A program made the position numbers and the translations under genes. From Methylobacterium sp. FF17 (lineage in GTDB: Bacteria; Pseudomonadota; Alphaproteobacteria; Rhizobiales; Beijerinckiaceae): 64,000 nt of DNA. Under the pieces are notes generated by a model, which was given only the letters and a program-made list of their open reading frames with translations, was not told the DNA's origin and did not search any database. Numbering within the stretch: position 1 is the stretch's first letter; the number at the start of each line of letters is the position of its first letter. Location of the stretch: positions 5,398,501 through 5,462,500 of the forward strand of contig NZ_CP107532.1 of assembly GCF_025813715.1 (NCBI RefSeq), given 5' to 3'. Positions 33,761 through 43,873 of the stretch are shown here, piece by piece.

Positions 33761-33867
33761 GGGAACTCGGCACGCTCGTCGAAAAGTGCTCGCGGAACCT
33801 GCATGGGTGCCGCGGCACCAGGCAACGGCGCCCCGTGAGCGACGTTCCCCACGCGTTCGGGATCGCG

Positions 33868-34752
33868 TCACTTACCCACAGAGAAGGGGCCGGCCCGACC
33901 GAACCTGGCAACGGTCTCGATGAAGTTCCGAAGCTCTGTGAGCCTCCGTCGCTCATCCGTGACCTCCTCGTCCAGGCCCAGCTGCCAGGCAAGGTTCCGT
34001 CGGGTCGGCTTGCGGTGCAGGGCGTCTATCTGCCCGGCGTACGCCTCCACGTCGTCGCGGCTTCCGGCCAACCCCGCCTCGACCAGGCCCTCCGCCTGTC
34101 GGCGCAAGGCGCCGGCCACTTCGTCGAGGCCGATCTCGGGATGGTACTGTATGCCCCAGAACACACCGCGTTCAAAGCGGATCTCGGCGGCCTGTACGGC
34201 GGTGACGCGATTACCGGCAAGCAGCACCGCTCCGGGCGGAAGGGACGCGACCTCGTCCGTGTGGATGGCCGGCGCGTCATAGGAGGCTGGACGGCCCGCG
34301 AGGAGTGGGTGTACGCGGCCCGCTTCTGTCAACGTGATCCGCCGCGCGAAGGCGGCCTCCTGCCCATGTGCGTTCCGGCGCACGCTGCCCCCGGCTGCGA
34401 CGGTCGCGACCTGCAGCCCCGCGCATGAACCGAAAGCCGGCGTACCCACCTCGAACACGGCTCGCATGAAGGCGATCGTGCGCCGGGTCTTCGGCGTCTC
34501 CTCGTACAGGTGCAGCGGCGAACCGGTGAGGAAAACGGCGTCGAAGCCGGCCAGGGTGGCGCCCGGCGGGAGAGCCGCGTCGGCGTCGGCCGGCTGGATG
34601 CGGTCGCAGACAACACCCGGTGCGAGCTTCTCCAGGATGTCGAGGTAGGTCTCGCCGGAGGAGCGACCGACGCTCCCGCGTCGCTCCTCGCGCGCCTGCG
34701 GTGTTTCGCTCTCGGCGACAAGGAACCGCAGCATCGGCTTGGATGAACTCAC
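33868..34752 (-). CDS. Class I glutamine amidotransferase-domain protein
   Basis: The 294-residue protein has a GATase1 domain. The nucleophile is C110 in TPAFGSCAGLQVA, with H204 and E206 in WGIQYHPEIGLDEV. It resembles GMP-synthase-like amidotransferases that act on small molecules. No synthetase domain is fused, but a C-terminal helical extension of about 80 residues follows. It starts 15 bases after a small gene and ends 107 bases before the YqcI/YcgG gene, so the three may be co-transcribed. The reaction is unknown; release of ammonia from glutamine or hydrolysis of a gamma-glutamyl amide is plausible. Confidence 0.87.
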   Translation of the reverse strand: MSSSKPMLRFLVAESETPQAREERRGSVGRSSGETYLDILEKLAPGVVCDRIQPADADAALPPGATLAGFDAVFLTGSPLHLYEETPKTRRTIAFMRAVFEVGTPAFGSCAGLQVATVAAGGSVRRNAHGQEAAFARRITLTEAGRVHPLLAGRPASYDAPAIHTDEVASLPPGAVLLAGNRVTAVQAAEIRFERGVFWGIQYHPEIGLDEVAGALRRQAEGLVEAGLAGSRDDVEAYAGQIDALHRKPTRRNLAWQLGLDEEVTDERRRLTELRNFIETVARFGRAGPFSVGK

Positions 34753-34767
34753 GGGTCTCGATCTTCC

Positions 34768-34977
34768 TCAGTGTCCGCGCGGCATCGGAAGCCAGCGGCG
34801 CAGGCTGGCGATGCCCGCCGTGAAGCGTGCGTTCGAAATGGCCCCGAGGGTCTCCTCCGAAGCCCCGGCCGCCCTGGCCTCGGCCTCGAAGGCGGTCAGA
34901 CGGGTGAGCAGCACGTCCTCCAGGCCGGGGATGGCTGTCAGGTGGCGAGCGGCGAGCATCTCGTGCAGCCGCCGCAT
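34768..34977 (-). CDS. Small helical hypothetical protein
   Basis: From the ATG at 34977 the product is about 69 residues (MRRLHEMLAARHLTAIPGLE, then VLLTRLTAFEAEARAAGASE). A TTG at 35019 would add 14 residues. It sits 15 bases upstream of the glutamine amidotransferase gene, so it is the likely first gene of that operon. No family is recognised. Confidence 0.45.
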   Translation of the reverse strand: MRRLHEMLAARHLTAIPGLEDVLLTRLTAFEAEARAAGASEETLGAISNARFTAGIASLRRWLPMPRGH

Positions 34978-35019
34978 GTACGAGATGCTCGCTCCCTCTC
35001 CGCTGCCATTCCGTCCCAA

Positions 35020-35459
35020 ACCTTTCCGTCTGGCTCCTGTCCGGTTGGAAGGCGCCTTTCTGGCAACCTCGAATGGAAGGAAGGGTTTGCGCGGGTGCCT
35101 GCGGCATCCTGATCCGGACCATAGATTGGCGGATGGGTCCCATCGTCGGAGGCGCCGAGCGGGCTAATGCCCGACCCTGCCACTGACAGGCCTCGCAGTT
35201 TTCCTGATCGGCCTGGCAAAGCCGGAGGTTCAGTCTCTGCGGACCCTGTCGCACCTCTTTATCGCCGTGAGATTCAGTGCGGCTCCGCTCCGCGGCTCCC
35301 TGATAACGGCGAGCGGCAACGTCCATTGTCTTCGAGCACACTGGATGGGCCGAATCCGATGGGAGCCACGTGGGCATTCGATGGGTGCTCGGAGGCGTCC
35401 TCAAGGGTGAACGGCATCGCTCTGCCGTCGCTCCCTTGAGAGTTCGGCCCACGGAGACA
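35020..35459. other. Intergenic region, no gene seen
   Basis: About 440 bases without a supported gene. It contains one more GATAACGGCGAGCGG stretch near 35321, loosely like the motif cluster at 0.8-1.4 kb. Confidence 0.35.
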
Positions 35460-36446
35460 TCAGGCGTTGCAGGCCCTCCGCTCGGCACCGTCGACCTCTT
35501 CCTCAGTGGGCAATTCGCAGCGGTTGTGGATGTCGGTGGCGGCAATTGCCCCGTGCCCCATCGCGACCACGACCTGATCGAGCCCGCGTACCACGCCACC
35601 CGCCGCGTAGAGGCCCGGCACCGTCGTACGGTTGTGCTCGTCGACGGCGAGTGCGCCTGTCCCGTCGTGCTCAGCTCCCAACGCCAGCGCGAGTTCGGAG
35701 CGGAGCTTCAGCCCCAGTGCCGAGTACAGCACCTCGAACCTGTGTTCCTCCCCGCTTGCCGTCCTCAGCACCGTGATCCTGTCCCCCTCAGTGTCGAGGC
35801 CGGACACCGGATCGTGGACGACTTGGATGCCGTGCTCCCGGACGCGTTCCCGCTCGCCTGCGTCGAGGTCCATGCCTTGACCGAGCGTCAGAAGCGTCAC
35901 GTCCCGGGAATAGGTGCGAGCGACAAACACCGCCTCGCCCAGGCCTCGGTCGCCGTGACCGATGACCGCGATACGCTTACCTCGCGCCTCGTACCCGTCG
36001 CAGATCGGGCAGTAGCGCACGAGACCCTGTCGGACGGCATCCGGCAGGTCCGGAAGGTCCGGCTCCACGTCGTCCGCTCCCGTGGCGAGCAACACCCGGC
36101 GCGCCCGCACCTCGCGCACGACGCCCCGTCTCCCATCCACATCGGCTGCAAAACCTCCCTCGGCCTTGCGCAACGCGGTGACGCTGCCCCTCGCGACCTG
36201 AGCGCCGTAACGCGCGAGGTGCGCGCGTTGGCGGGCGAGGATCTCCTGCCCTGAGATGCCGTCGGCGAAGACCGGGATGTTGTGGCTGGTCGGTATCCAG
36301 TTGGCGCGGGAATCTCCCGCATCCACCAGGAGGAAGCGGCGCTCGAAGCGGGCGAGGTACAGCGCGGCGGTCAGTCCGCCAGGTCCGCCGCCGACGATCA
36401 AGCAGTCGAGGGGGGCGTCGAAGTCAGCAGACCTTGGATCCGACAT
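35460..36446 (-). CDS. Thioredoxin-reductase-like FAD/NAD(P) oxidoreductase
   Basis: The 328-residue protein has an N-terminal FAD motif ([20 protein letters not shown]), the redox pair C146/C149 in [11 protein letters not shown], an NAD(P) motif ([15 protein letters not shown]) and a C-terminal FAD segment [20 protein letters not shown]. This is the thioredoxin reductase class. The NADPH-site HRRxxxR is not visible, and the second motif GHGDRG is unusual, so NADH or another partner (ferredoxin/flavodoxin-like) is possible. No thioredoxin gene is nearby. The ATG at 36446 has GGAG 10 bases upstream. Confidence 0.88.
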   Translation of the reverse strand: MSDPRSADFDAPLDCLIVGGGPGGLTAALYLARFERRFLLVDAGDSRANWIPTSHNIPVFADGISGQEILARQRAHLARYGAQVARGSVTALRKAEGGFAADVDGRRGVVREVRARRVLLATGADDVEPDLPDLPDAVRQGLVRYCPICDGYEARGKRIAVIGHGDRGLGEAVFVARTYSRDVTLLTLGQGMDLDAGERERVREHGIQVVHDPVSGLDTEGDRITVLRTASGEEHRFEVLYSALGLKLRSELALALGAEHDGTGALAVDEHNRTTVPGLYAAGGVVRGLDQVVVAMGHGAIAATDIHNRCELPTEEEVDGAERRACNA

Positions 36447-36571
36447 CGTCCATGCGCTCCGGAACAAGGTGGGTCTCTTGGAGCGACCATCCTTGGCCGG
36501 CTTCGGTTCCGCGGCCGACTGAAGCCACCTCCTTTGCGGGCCACGCCATCGGCCATGGAACCTCGGCTTGG

Positions 36572-37066
36572 TTAAGCCGGAAGGCGACCATCGGGCGTGT
36601 ACTGGTCGACGGCGTTCGGGAGGTTCTTGGAAAGCCGCGCCAGCAACTCGTCCCGCGATAGGCCCGTACGCTGCGTCAGCGTCGCGAGAACGTCAGGGCC
36701 AATCGCCTGCTCCAGATGGTGCGGGGCGATCTCCTGGTTGGGGCCGTGGTTGACCCACGACTGCGCTGCCTGTCCGTGACCGGCATTGTGGAAGCGCTCC
36801 AGCATCTCGCCCAGGCCACTGCTCAGGAAGCCTCCGGGCGATGCGCCACGCTGGGTGCCCGCCAGACCGCCAAGGAAGCCGCCCAAGGCACCGCCCGCGC
36901 CCTCCCCCGAACCAGTCAGGCTTCCCGGTGCGGCGCCGGACCCTGCGAGCTGCGGACTTCCCTGGCCGGCTCCGCCGAGCAACTCGGCCAGCTTGTCCTT
37001 GTTCTGGTAGCCGGCAAGAGCCAGCAGACCGAGCAGCGCCGTCATGGATGGGAAGCCGTCACTCAT
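36572..37066 (-). CDS. YidB/DUF937-family protein
   Basis: The product starts [20 protein letters not shown] and has a central Gly/Ala/Ser-rich linker ([16 protein letters not shown]). The YidB C-terminal signature follows: [20 protein letters not shown], then [20 protein letters not shown] and [11 protein letters not shown]. About 164 residues fits the family. The role is unknown. It lies about 100 bases after the DUF2382 operon on the same strand, so it may be the last gene of that transcript. Confidence 0.88.
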   Translation of the reverse strand: MSDGFPSMTALLGLLALAGYQNKDKLAELLGGAGQGSPQLAGSGAAPGSLTGSGEGAGGALGGFLGGLAGTQRGASPGGFLSSGLGEMLERFHNAGHGQAAQSWVNHGPNQEIAPHHLEQAIGPDVLATLTQRTGLSRDELLARLSKNLPNAVDQYTPDGRLPA

Positions 37067-37165
37067 GTCTCGTCTCCTCGCGAGGGAGGGTCCTCCCCGA
37101 ATGGCCATATGGGCCGGCGCAGCTCCGAAGCGGCGGCCGACCCGGTTGTTCGAGCCGACGCTGCC

Positions 37166-38053
37166 TCAGACCGGCTTGCGCGGGTCGGTGCCGCTCACGC
37201 CCGTGCGACTGACGTTGCCACGCTCGTCCTCGACCTCGACCTCTGTGCGCCGCACCGTATCGGAGACCGTCTCGGTGCGCTGGGTCGCGTCCTTGCGGAT
37301 GCCGACCTCCTCGACCACGCGGGCATCCTTGGAGACCACCGCCTCCTCGCGACGCTCCGTCGCCTCGATGGTCTTCTCGGCAAACAGCGCCTCGTCGGCG
37401 GCCGTGACCGGACGGTCGACCGCGCGGCGCTCGATCTCGACGTGCTCCTCGCGCAGGCTGACCTGCTCCTCCACCGGCGTCTCGATGGCGTAGGAACGCA
37501 CCCGCACGCGGCCATGCTCGGCCACGCGCTTACCGACGTTCAGCCGCTCCTCGACGACGGGGATGTAGTCGGTCTCGCCCGTGCCGCGTGCCGCCGCAGC
37601 ACCCGTTGCCGTCCCGGTCGACGCCGTTCCGGACGTCACCGTGCCCGTGGCGGACGCTCCGGTCGCCGAGGCGGCGCCGTAGCCGCTCCAACCTTCCTTG
37701 CGCCACGTCGCCTCGCGCTCGTCGAGGTCGACCGATCCGTTCTCCTCCAGGATGTCCATGGCGGCGGCAACCCGGTTGTCCTCCACCGTGGCGGTCAGGA
37801 GCGTGCCGCCCCGGCTGAGGCCCTCGGTGTACGCGTAGCGGTCCTCCTCGGGCATGAAGGCGTCCTTGAGCGAGGCCCAGAAGCCGCCCTCGTCCCGGGT
37901 GTGGTCGTACGACCCCGTGCTGCGGGTGGCCGTCGTGGACGCCCCGGGCGTCAACCGGATCGACCCTTGCGGGAAGCCCGCGGCCACGAGCTTGCTCAAG
38001 GCGGCCTGCGCCTGGGCCTGGTCGTCGTAGAGTGCCGTGATGGTCTGCGTCAT
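37166..38053 (-). CDS. YsnF/DUF2382 stress protein with general-stress N-terminal domain
   Basis: The 295-residue protein has an N-terminal GsiB/17M-like domain (TQTITALYDDQAQAQAALSK, GGTLLTATVEDNRVAAAMDI). An Ala/Gly/Thr-rich linker runs from about 130 to 162. The C-terminal DUF2382 domain (YIPVVEERLNVGKRVAEHGR, VRVRSYAIETPVEEQVSLRE, VEIERRAVDRPV) follows. Its ATG overlaps the stop of the upstream DUF2382 gene in an ATGA. DUF2382 proteins are stress-induced and may associate with DNA or membranes, but their function is unknown. Confidence 0.88.
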   Translation of the reverse strand: MTQTITALYDDQAQAQAALSKLVAAGFPQGSIRLTPGASTTATRSTGSYDHTRDEGGFWASLKDAFMPEEDRYAYTEGLSRGGTLLTATVEDNRVAAAMDILEENGSVDLDEREATWRKEGWSGYGAASATGASATGTVTSGTASTGTATGAAAARGTGETDYIPVVEERLNVGKRVAEHGRVRVRSYAIETPVEEQVSLREEHVEIERRAVDRPVTAADEALFAEKTIEATERREEAVVSKDARVVEEVGIRKDATQRTETVSDTVRRTEVEVEDERGNVSRTGVSGTDPRKPV

Positions 38054-38532
38054 GAACCCGTCTCCTCCGATGTTGCCGGCGTGATCTCCCCCTCGGGACC
38101 CACGCGCTCGATCTCGGCACGCTGGCGACGCAGCGTGACCGGAAACTCCACCTCCTCGCCGGATGCGGTGTGGCGGACATGGACCTCTTCCTTGAGGACC
38201 AACCGCTTCTCGACGACGAGGACTTCCTCAAGGACGGGAATGACGATCACCCCGCCCTCGTTCCTGACCTGCGGCGCAACCTCGCCCTCGCCGAGCGTCC
38301 GGTTGACCGGCACGCGAGTGACCTCGACGGCGTCGCCGCGCAGGGTCTCGCGCAGGACCTGCTCGACCGTGTCCGTGTGGGTGCTGACCCGAACCCGGCC
38401 GGTCTCGACCACCCGCTTCTCGATGCGTGCCGTCTCCTCGATAAGGGGAACCAGGACCGTCTCGCCGGCCTGAACTTCCTCGGTGAGGATCGGGCTGCCG
38501 GTCTGGATCGGGCGGGCGGGACCGTCGCTCAC
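38050..38532 (-). CDS. DUF2382 protein (short form)
   Basis: A GTG at 38532 overlaps the stop of the upstream membrane-protein gene (GTGA). The 160-residue product is essentially one and a half DUF2382 repeats: VLVPLIEETARIEKRVVETG, RVRVSTHTDTVEQVLRETLR and VIPVLEEVLVVEKRLVLKEE. It is translationally coupled at both ends. It probably works with the YsnF protein next to it, which carries the same fold. Confidence 0.85.
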   Translation of the reverse strand: MSDGPARPIQTGSPILTEEVQAGETVLVPLIEETARIEKRVVETGRVRVSTHTDTVEQVLRETLRGDAVEVTRVPVNRTLGEGEVAPQVRNEGGVIVIPVLEEVLVVEKRLVLKEEVHVRHTASGEEVEFPVTLRRQRAEIERVGPEGEITPATSEETGS

Positions 38533-39500
38533 GGCCGGCGCTGCATCGCGTTGAAGCCCAGGCCGGTGACGGTCGGCGCGACCGCACCCATGCGGCCACC
38601 GAACCAGGAAGCGACGGCGCCGAGCACGAGGGCGAAGAACCCGAACAAGGCACCGCGCGAGACGGCCTTGCGCGTCAGCTCGGCCGCCTGCTTGGCCTGC
38701 TGCTTGGCGCTGTCGGCCGCCTGGCGGTATTGCTGCTCGTATTGCTGGACCTGACCCTTGGCCTGATCGACCGGGATGTTCTGCGCCTTGGCCAGCGCTT
38801 CCGCCGCACGGGTGCGGGCCGCATCGGCCTGGGCCGGGTCGCCAGTCAGGGCCGCGCGCACGGCTGACACGGCCGCATCCTTCGCAGCCGCAGGGTCCTG
38901 CCCGGCGGACGCACCGCGAACGGACTGCTCGATGGAGGAGAACGGATCGCTGACCTTGGACAGCGAGGGCGCGGCGGCTTGCGCCGCTGTCTGCACGGCA
39001 CCGCCTGCCGTGTTCGCCAAGCCACCGGCGACGCTGCTGAGCGAGTTGAAGGCGCCGCCGAGCACGCCGCCGACCGTCGAGGACAGCAGGTAGAAGATCA
39101 CCAGCGTGGTGAAGGCCCAGGCCGTCAGCCCGTGCCACGCGGCCGTGTTCTCCTTGGGCTTGCCGCATAGCCGGCCCGCCGCGTAAGCGCCGACGAAGGA
39201 GGCGATCACGCCCGACAGGGTCCACCAGAGTCCGGCGCCGATGGAGAAGGTCTGGGCGGAAGGATTGTCGCCCCCGGCCGCGCTGAGGGAGGCCGCACCG
39301 ATGCCGAGGCCAAGCAGGTTCAGGAGCAATTGTACCACGAGGGCGACGACCACACCCGCGAGCACGGCGCCCCAGGAAATCTTGTTGAGCATGATGGAGC
39401 GCGCGTCTTCCGTTGGCGTAACGGGGCTCACGTGCGGGGCCTCGTCGTCGCCGCGATTGCGCGGCGTGTCGGGCGTGTCCGGCGTGACGGTCACGGTCAT
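38529..39500 (-). CDS. Membrane protein of a DUF2382 stress operon (PhnA-like)
   Basis: The 323-residue protein has an acidic N-terminal head and membrane helices at about residues 42-75, 87-107 and 122-145. A long Ala/Gln-rich, probably coiled-coil, region runs from about 160 to 280 (QVQQYEQQYRQAADSAKQQA). A last helix lies near 290-312. Such proteins are annotated as PhnA-like in related genomes without functional proof. It is the first gene of a coupled operon with the two DUF2382 genes, suggesting a stress role at the inner membrane. Confidence 0.75.
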   Translation of the reverse strand: MTVTVTPDTPDTPRNRGDDEAPHVSPVTPTEDARSIMLNKISWGAVLAGVVVALVVQLLLNLLGLGIGAASLSAAGGDNPSAQTFSIGAGLWWTLSGVIASFVGAYAAGRLCGKPKENTAAWHGLTAWAFTTLVIFYLLSSTVGGVLGGAFNSLSSVAGGLANTAGGAVQTAAQAAAPSLSKVSDPFSSIEQSVRGASAGQDPAAAKDAAVSAVRAALTGDPAQADAARTRAAEALAKAQNIPVDQAKGQVQQYEQQYRQAADSAKQQAKQAAELTRKAVSRGALFGFFALVLGAVASWFGGRMGAVAPTVTGLGFNAMQRRP

Positions 39501-40017
39501 GGTCTTCCTCCCGGGGGCCGCACCTGATGTGCTTGCCGGTCAAAAGTCCCTGGACGTGGGCAAAGTTCCGCCGATTAACATTCCGGGATGAGAGTCATCG
39601 GCAGAGCTGAGCCACGACGGCTGAGCCATTGCCTTGAAGGCCTGTCCCCGGAGTGGACGACGCTCGCTGGCGAGCGCCAAGCCGTGCAACCGCCGACCCG
39701 CGCAGCAACTCGACGCGATGGCGAACGAGAGGTCCGCCGACCGCGTGCCCGCGTCCCTCCCGCATCCGTCGCCCTGGGCGGCCGCGGTACGGCGCATGGA
39801 ACGAAGGCCGATTCATGCGCAGCAAGGACGGACGCCCTGGCCGTTGGAGGTTCATGCTCCGCGCTTCACGCCTCCGTTCCCGTGCCGCCGAATGCAGGTC
39901 CGCTACGTAGGGACGGGTGGCCTTGTACGTAAGCGTGACCTTGGCCGTGACCTGCGATGGTGCCGGCGCGTTATACCTCGGGAGAGAGCTTCTTCCGCCG
40001 TACAGCAGGCCGCCCAC
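39501..40017. other. Divergent intergenic region before the hybrid kinase
   Basis: About 500 bases between the DUF2382 operon and the kinase. The kinase frame stays open upstream to 39634, but this part lacks domain similarity, so I treat it as non-coding. A GGAAC on the minus strand (about 39566-39570) is followed 16 bases later by GACT, not CGTT. Confidence 0.35.
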
Positions 40018-43000
40018 ATGAATTTCCTGACCTCCATGCTGCGCCGGAAGGGCTGGCGCGGTTCCCGGCCGCTCGCAGGCTTGCCGAGCTTCCCGCTGGC
40101 GTCCGTGCTGATCCTCCTCGCCTTGGTGGCCGGCGTCTGGAACTACCTGGCCGCGGAGGCGACCCGTGCCGAGGCCGCGCGCCGGCACGCCATCATGGGC
40201 CAGAGCGAGCGCCTTCTCTCCACCATGAAGGACCTGGAGACGGGCATGCGCGGCTATGCCCTGGTCGGAACCGAGGAGTACCTCCAACCCTACAACGCCG
40301 CCCTGGCCAGGGTCGACCAGGAGCTGCGCGACCTCGATGGGCTTGAGAGGGCTCGCTCAACAAAGGAGGGTGCCAAGGGCGAGTTGTTGTCGACCCTCGT
40401 CGCCGCCGAGCGTGCCTTCGCCGCAGGCGTCGTCGAGGCAAGGCAGGCGAGCGGCCTCGACGCCGCGACGGCCCTCGTGCAGACCGGTGAGGGCAAGCGC
40501 ACCATGGACGCGATCCGCAGGGCGACGCGCTCCGTCGAGGATCAAGCGGCCGGGACCTTGGCGCGCCTTGAACGGGACGACCGCCGACGCTCCCTCCTCC
40601 TGTCCCTGCTCTGCGGAGGTTCGGCGCTTGCCGGCGTGGGCCTCATCGCGCGCCTCGCCATGGTGCGCCGGCGCGAGAGCCAGCGCATGACGGCCCTCCT
40701 CGACGGCGTCCTGGCGAACGCGCCCGTGGGACTGGGCTTCCTCGACCGCGAACTGAGGATCCGCCACATGAACCGGTCGATGGAGAGCATGAGCGAGCGC
40801 GGCTTCGGCGCGGACCTCGGGGCACCGATCTGGGCCTTGCTGCCGACCCTTCGGGACGAGCTCGCCCCGAAGCTTGCGGCGGCGCGCGACCAGGGGCTCG
40901 TCACCACGAACGTCGAGGTGGGGGTTCCCGCTCCCAGCGCGCCAGGCGGCACCCGGCACTTCCAGATGAGCTTCTACCCCCTTCAGGACGGTGGAGGGCG
41001 ACGGCGCGCCCGGGTCGATGGCGTTGGCTTGGTCATTTCCGACGTGACGCTGCGCAAGCTCTCCGAGCTTCGCATGAGCGAGAGCGAGGAGCGCTTCCGC
41101 TCGCTGACCGAGGCGACCTCCGCGATCATCTGGACGACCAATGCCGACGGGACCTTCGCGGGCGTGCCCTCCGAGTGGACGCGCTTCACCGGCCAAAGCG
41201 GGAGCGACGCTGCCGGGCATGGCTTCCTCGATGCCGTCCATCCGGACGACCGCGCCGCGACGGCGGAGGCCTGGGGGAACGCCGTCGCATCGGTGACACC
41301 GTTCGAGGTCGAGCACCGCCTGCGGCGGCATGACGGCACCTGGCGCGACATGGAGGTGCGCGCCGTTCCGATCCTGGAGGAGAACGGTACCGTACGCGAG
41401 TGGGTCGGGGCCCATTCGGACATCACGGCCCGCAAGGAAGCCGAGCTCCAGCTGGAGATGGCCAAGGAGGCGGCCGAGGAAGCCAATCGCGCCAAGAGCC
41501 AATTCCTGGCCAACATGAGCCACGAGCTGCGCACCCCGCTCTCCGCCGTGATCGGCTATTCGGAGATGCTGCAGGAGGAGATGGAGGATCTTGGCCAGGA
41601 AAGCCTGCTTTCGGACATGCGCAAGATCGAGTCGAACGCCCGCCACCTGCTCGGCTTGATCAACGACGTCCTGGATCTGTCGAAGATCGAGGCCGAGCGC
41701 ATGGAGATCTACCCGGAGGAGTTCTCCGTGGCCGAGGTCGTGCAGGACGTCGCCGCCACCGTCGAATCCCTCGTCGAGAAGAAGGGTAACGCGATGGCCC
41801 TCGATCTCGGGCAGGACCTCGGCGCCGCATGCACCGACGTGACGAAGCTGCGCCAGTGCCTGATCAACCTCCTCAGCAACGCCGCCAAGTTCACCGAAGC
41901 CGGGAAGATAACCTTGAGCGCTAGGCGGGAGCGCCATGGAAACGTCGAGTGGCTTGCGTTCGCCGTCAGCGACACCGGCATCGGCCTCAGCCCCGAGCAG
42001 CAGGCCAGGTTGTTCCAGCGCTTCAGCCAGGCCGATGCCTCGACCACGCGGCGCTTCGGCGGCACCGGCCTCGGGCTCGCGATCACCCGCGCCTTCGCGA
42101 ACATGCTCGGTGGCGAGATCGGGGTCGAGAGCGAGGAAGGAGTGGGTACGACGTTCACCGTGCGCCTGCCCGCGCACTACGTCGAGGCGTCGGCCGAGGG
42201 TTCAGGCGACGCCCCGGGACAGGAGGTTATGCATCCTCCGGCTGGACGGGCCGCTTCGGCTTCCGGCCACGTCCTGATCATCGACGACGATCCCGCGACG
42301 CGCGACCTGCTCGCCCGGTTCCTGCAGAGGGACGGATTCCAGGTCGCCACGGCCGCGGACGGACGCGAGGGACTCGACCGGGCACGGACCTTGCGCCCGC
42401 GCGTGATCCTTCTCGACGTGACCATGCCGCGCATGGACGGTTGGACGGTGCTTCGCGCCCTGCGCGCCGACGCGGAGCTCGGCGACACACCCATCATCAT
42501 GGTGACCGTGCTCGACGAGCAGAACCTCGCCTTCTCTCTGGGCGCGACCGACTACCTGCACAAGCCGGTGGAGTGGGGTCAGCTCAAGTCGGCGATGGAG
42601 CGGTTCAAGCCATCCGAGCATGACGGTCCCGTCCTTGTCATCGACGACGATGCGGATGCGCGGGAGCGCATGGCGACGCTCCTCACGCGCGAGGGCTGGC
42701 GCGTGGCCTCGGCCGAGCATGGGCGGGCCGGACTGGACGCGGTTGCGGCGCGAACGCCGTCCCTGATCCTGCTCGACCTGATGATGCCCGAGATGGACGG
42801 GTTCGCCTTCCTGCGCGCGCTAAGGGCGCGACGCGAGTGGCGCGACATCCCGGTCGTGGTGCTGACCGCAAAGGATGTCACCGCCGACGACCGCCGCAGG
42901 TTGGCTGGCCAGGCCGACCGCGTCCTGCAGAAGGGACAGCTCGGCCTTTCCGACCTTGCCGAGACGCTCCGTTCCCTGGTCTCGCCGGCGTCCATGCAAC

Positions 43001-43041
43001 CGACGACGGAACTCAGCGGGCAACTTGAGCCGACGCCATAG
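40018..43041 (+). CDS. Hybrid histidine kinase: CHASE3, two PAS, HisKA, HATPase, two receivers
   Basis: The 1007-residue protein starts with a membrane helix (about 23-45) and a CHASE3 sensor ([20 protein letters not shown]). A second membrane helix (about 190-215) and two PAS domains (about 240-345 and 365-480) follow. The HisKA box has the phospho-acceptor H502 ([16 protein letters not shown]). The ATPase has N, G1 and G2 boxes ([35 protein letters not shown]). Two receiver domains have D800 ([13 protein letters not shown]) and D920 ([14 protein letters not shown]). It would sense a periplasmic or membrane signal and feed a phosphorelay. The start ATG has weak RBS support. No cognate output gene is adjacent. 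Confidence 0.93.
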   Translation: MNFLTSMLRRKGWRGSRPLAGLPSFPLASVLILLALVAGVWNYLAAEATRAEAARRHAIMGQSERLLSTMKDLETGMRGYALVGTEEYLQPYNAALARVDQELRDLDGLERARSTKEGAKGELLSTLVAAERAFAAGVVEARQASGLDAATALVQTGEGKRTMDAIRRATRSVEDQAAGTLARLERDDRRRSLLLSLLCGGSALAGVGLIARLAMVRRRESQRMTALLDGVLANAPVGLGFLDRELRIRHMNRSMESMSERGFGADLGAPIWALLPTLRDELAPKLAAARDQGLVTTNVEVGVPAPSAPGGTRHFQMSFYPLQDGGGRRRARVDGVGLVISDVTLRKLSELRMSESEERFRSLTEATSAIIWTTNADGTFAGVPSEWTRFTGQSGSDAAGHGFLDAVHPDDRAATAEAWGNAVASVTPFEVEHRLRRHDGTWRDMEVRAVPILEENGTVREWVGAHSDITARKEAELQLEMAKEAAEEANRAKSQFLANMSHELRTPLSAVIGYSEMLQEEMEDLGQESLLSDMRKIESNARHLLGLINDVLDLSKIEAERMEIYPEEFSVAEVVQDVAATVESLVEKKGNAMALDLGQDLGAACTDVTKLRQCLINLLSNAAKFTEAGKITLSARRERHGNVEWLAFAVSDTGIGLSPEQQARLFQRFSQADASTTRRFGGTGLGLAITRAFANMLGGEIGVESEEGVGTTFTVRLPAHYVEASAEGSGDAPGQEVMHPPAGRAASASGHVLIIDDDPATRDLLARFLQRDGFQVATAADGREGLDRARTLRPRVILLDVTMPRMDGWTVLRALRADAELGDTPIIMVTVLDEQNLAFSLGATDYLHKPVEWGQLKSAMERFKPSEHDGPVLVIDDDADARERMATLLTREGWRVASAEHGRAGLDAVAARTPSLILLDLMMPEMDGFAFLRALRARREWRDIPVVVLTAKDVTADDRRRLAGQADRVLQKGQLGLSDLAETLRSLVSPASMQPTTELSGQLEPTP

Positions 43042-43065
43042 CACCCAATGCCTCGGATGGTCAGA

Positions 43066-43097
43066 CCCGCCTTCCCGATCTCCGTCGGGAGGGCGGG
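43066..43097. terminator. Strong bidirectional terminator hairpin
   Basis: CCCGCCTTCCCGA pairs with TCGGGAGGGCGGG over 13 positions (one G-T wobble) around TCTCCG. It lies exactly between the convergent ends of the hybrid kinase (43041) and the Crp/Fnr gene (43101). Confidence 0.8.
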
Positions 43098-43100
43098 TGG

Positions 43101-43808
43101 TCAACGCAACGCTTCCCCTGCCGCGACGCGGCTCAAGCGCGACCTGTCGACCACGCGGACACGTTCCCGTCCGAGGACCACGATGCCGGCCCGCTCCCAA
43201 CTGCAAAGCACCCGGCTCACCGTGAAGAGCGTGGTCCCGCAGAGCTGCCCCAGTTCCTGTCGCGTCATCCGCACCTCCTCCGCATTGCCGAGGCTGGCGT
43301 CCCCCGCCGGCGAGATCTTGAGGAGTTGGGTGGCGAGCCTGCGTCGGACCGGACCGTTGGCCATCTCGGCCTCGCGCCGGAACAGGTCAGCCAGGCGGCC
43401 ACTCACGAGCGAGAGGGCATTGATGGCGAACCGTGGATGGGCCTCCATCAGGGCGAAGGCCTGACTGCGCGACCAGGCGTAGGTCTCGCATATGCCTATC
43501 GAGGTGGCCGTCGCGAGGTACGGCAGGTCGCGGAACACGGCGGCGCAGCCGATCAGGTCGCCGGATTGCATCAGGTGCACCGTCAACTCCCGCCCGTCGT
43601 TCGCGACCCGCGAGACCTTCACCCGCCCGGCAACGAGCAGCAGCAGGTGCGCGGGCCTGTCACCCTGGCGAACCAACGTCGTGCGCGAGCCGATGCGCGA
43701 GAACTTCGCCTGGCCGAGGATCAGGTCCACGCTTCCCTGGTCCAAGCCATGGAAGAGTTCGTAGTCGGATTGAAACTCGGCGGCGGCCACCACCCCTTGC
43801 TTGCCCAT
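43101..43808 (-). CDS. Crp/Fnr-family transcriptional regulator
   Basis: The 235-residue protein has an N-terminal cyclic-nucleotide-type effector domain (TTLVRQGDRPAHLLLLVAGR, DLIGCAAVFRDLPYLATATS), a dimer helix and a C-terminal winged HTH (MTRQELGQLCGTTLFTVSRV). The recognition helix CGTTLFTVSRVL resembles FNR/FixK types. The N-terminus lacks the four-cysteine cluster of Fnr, so it is FixK- or NtcA-like in not binding an Fe-S cluster there. The ATG at 43808 has GGGAG upstream. An FNR-like site lies about 52 bases before the start, suggesting autoregulation. Confidence 0.9.
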   Translation of the reverse strand: MGKQGVVAAAEFQSDYELFHGLDQGSVDLILGQAKFSRIGSRTTLVRQGDRPAHLLLLVAGRVKVSRVANDGRELTVHLMQSGDLIGCAAVFRDLPYLATATSIGICETYAWSRSQAFALMEAHPRFAINALSLVSGRLADLFRREAEMANGPVRRRLATQLLKISPAGDASLGNAEEVRMTRQELGQLCGTTLFTVSRVLCSWERAGIVVLGRERVRVVDRSRLSRVAAGEALR

Positions 43809-43859
43809 CTGTCGCTCCCGGACGCCGGGGAACCGTGGGTGATTTCGTTGGGCCGCTCT

Positions 43860-43873
43860 TTGATCTCGAACAA
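43860..43873. promoter_or_regulatory. FNR/FixK-like site upstream of the Crp/Fnr gene
   Basis: TTGAT-CTCG-AACAA matches the TTGAT-N4-ATCAA consensus with one mismatch. It is about 52 bases upstream of the regulator's ATG on the minus strand. Confidence 0.5.

Noticed and set aside
39540..39575. EcfG promoter before the DUF2382 operon
   Set aside because: GGAAC is present, but the bases 16-17 downstream are GACT/ACTT rather than CGTT.
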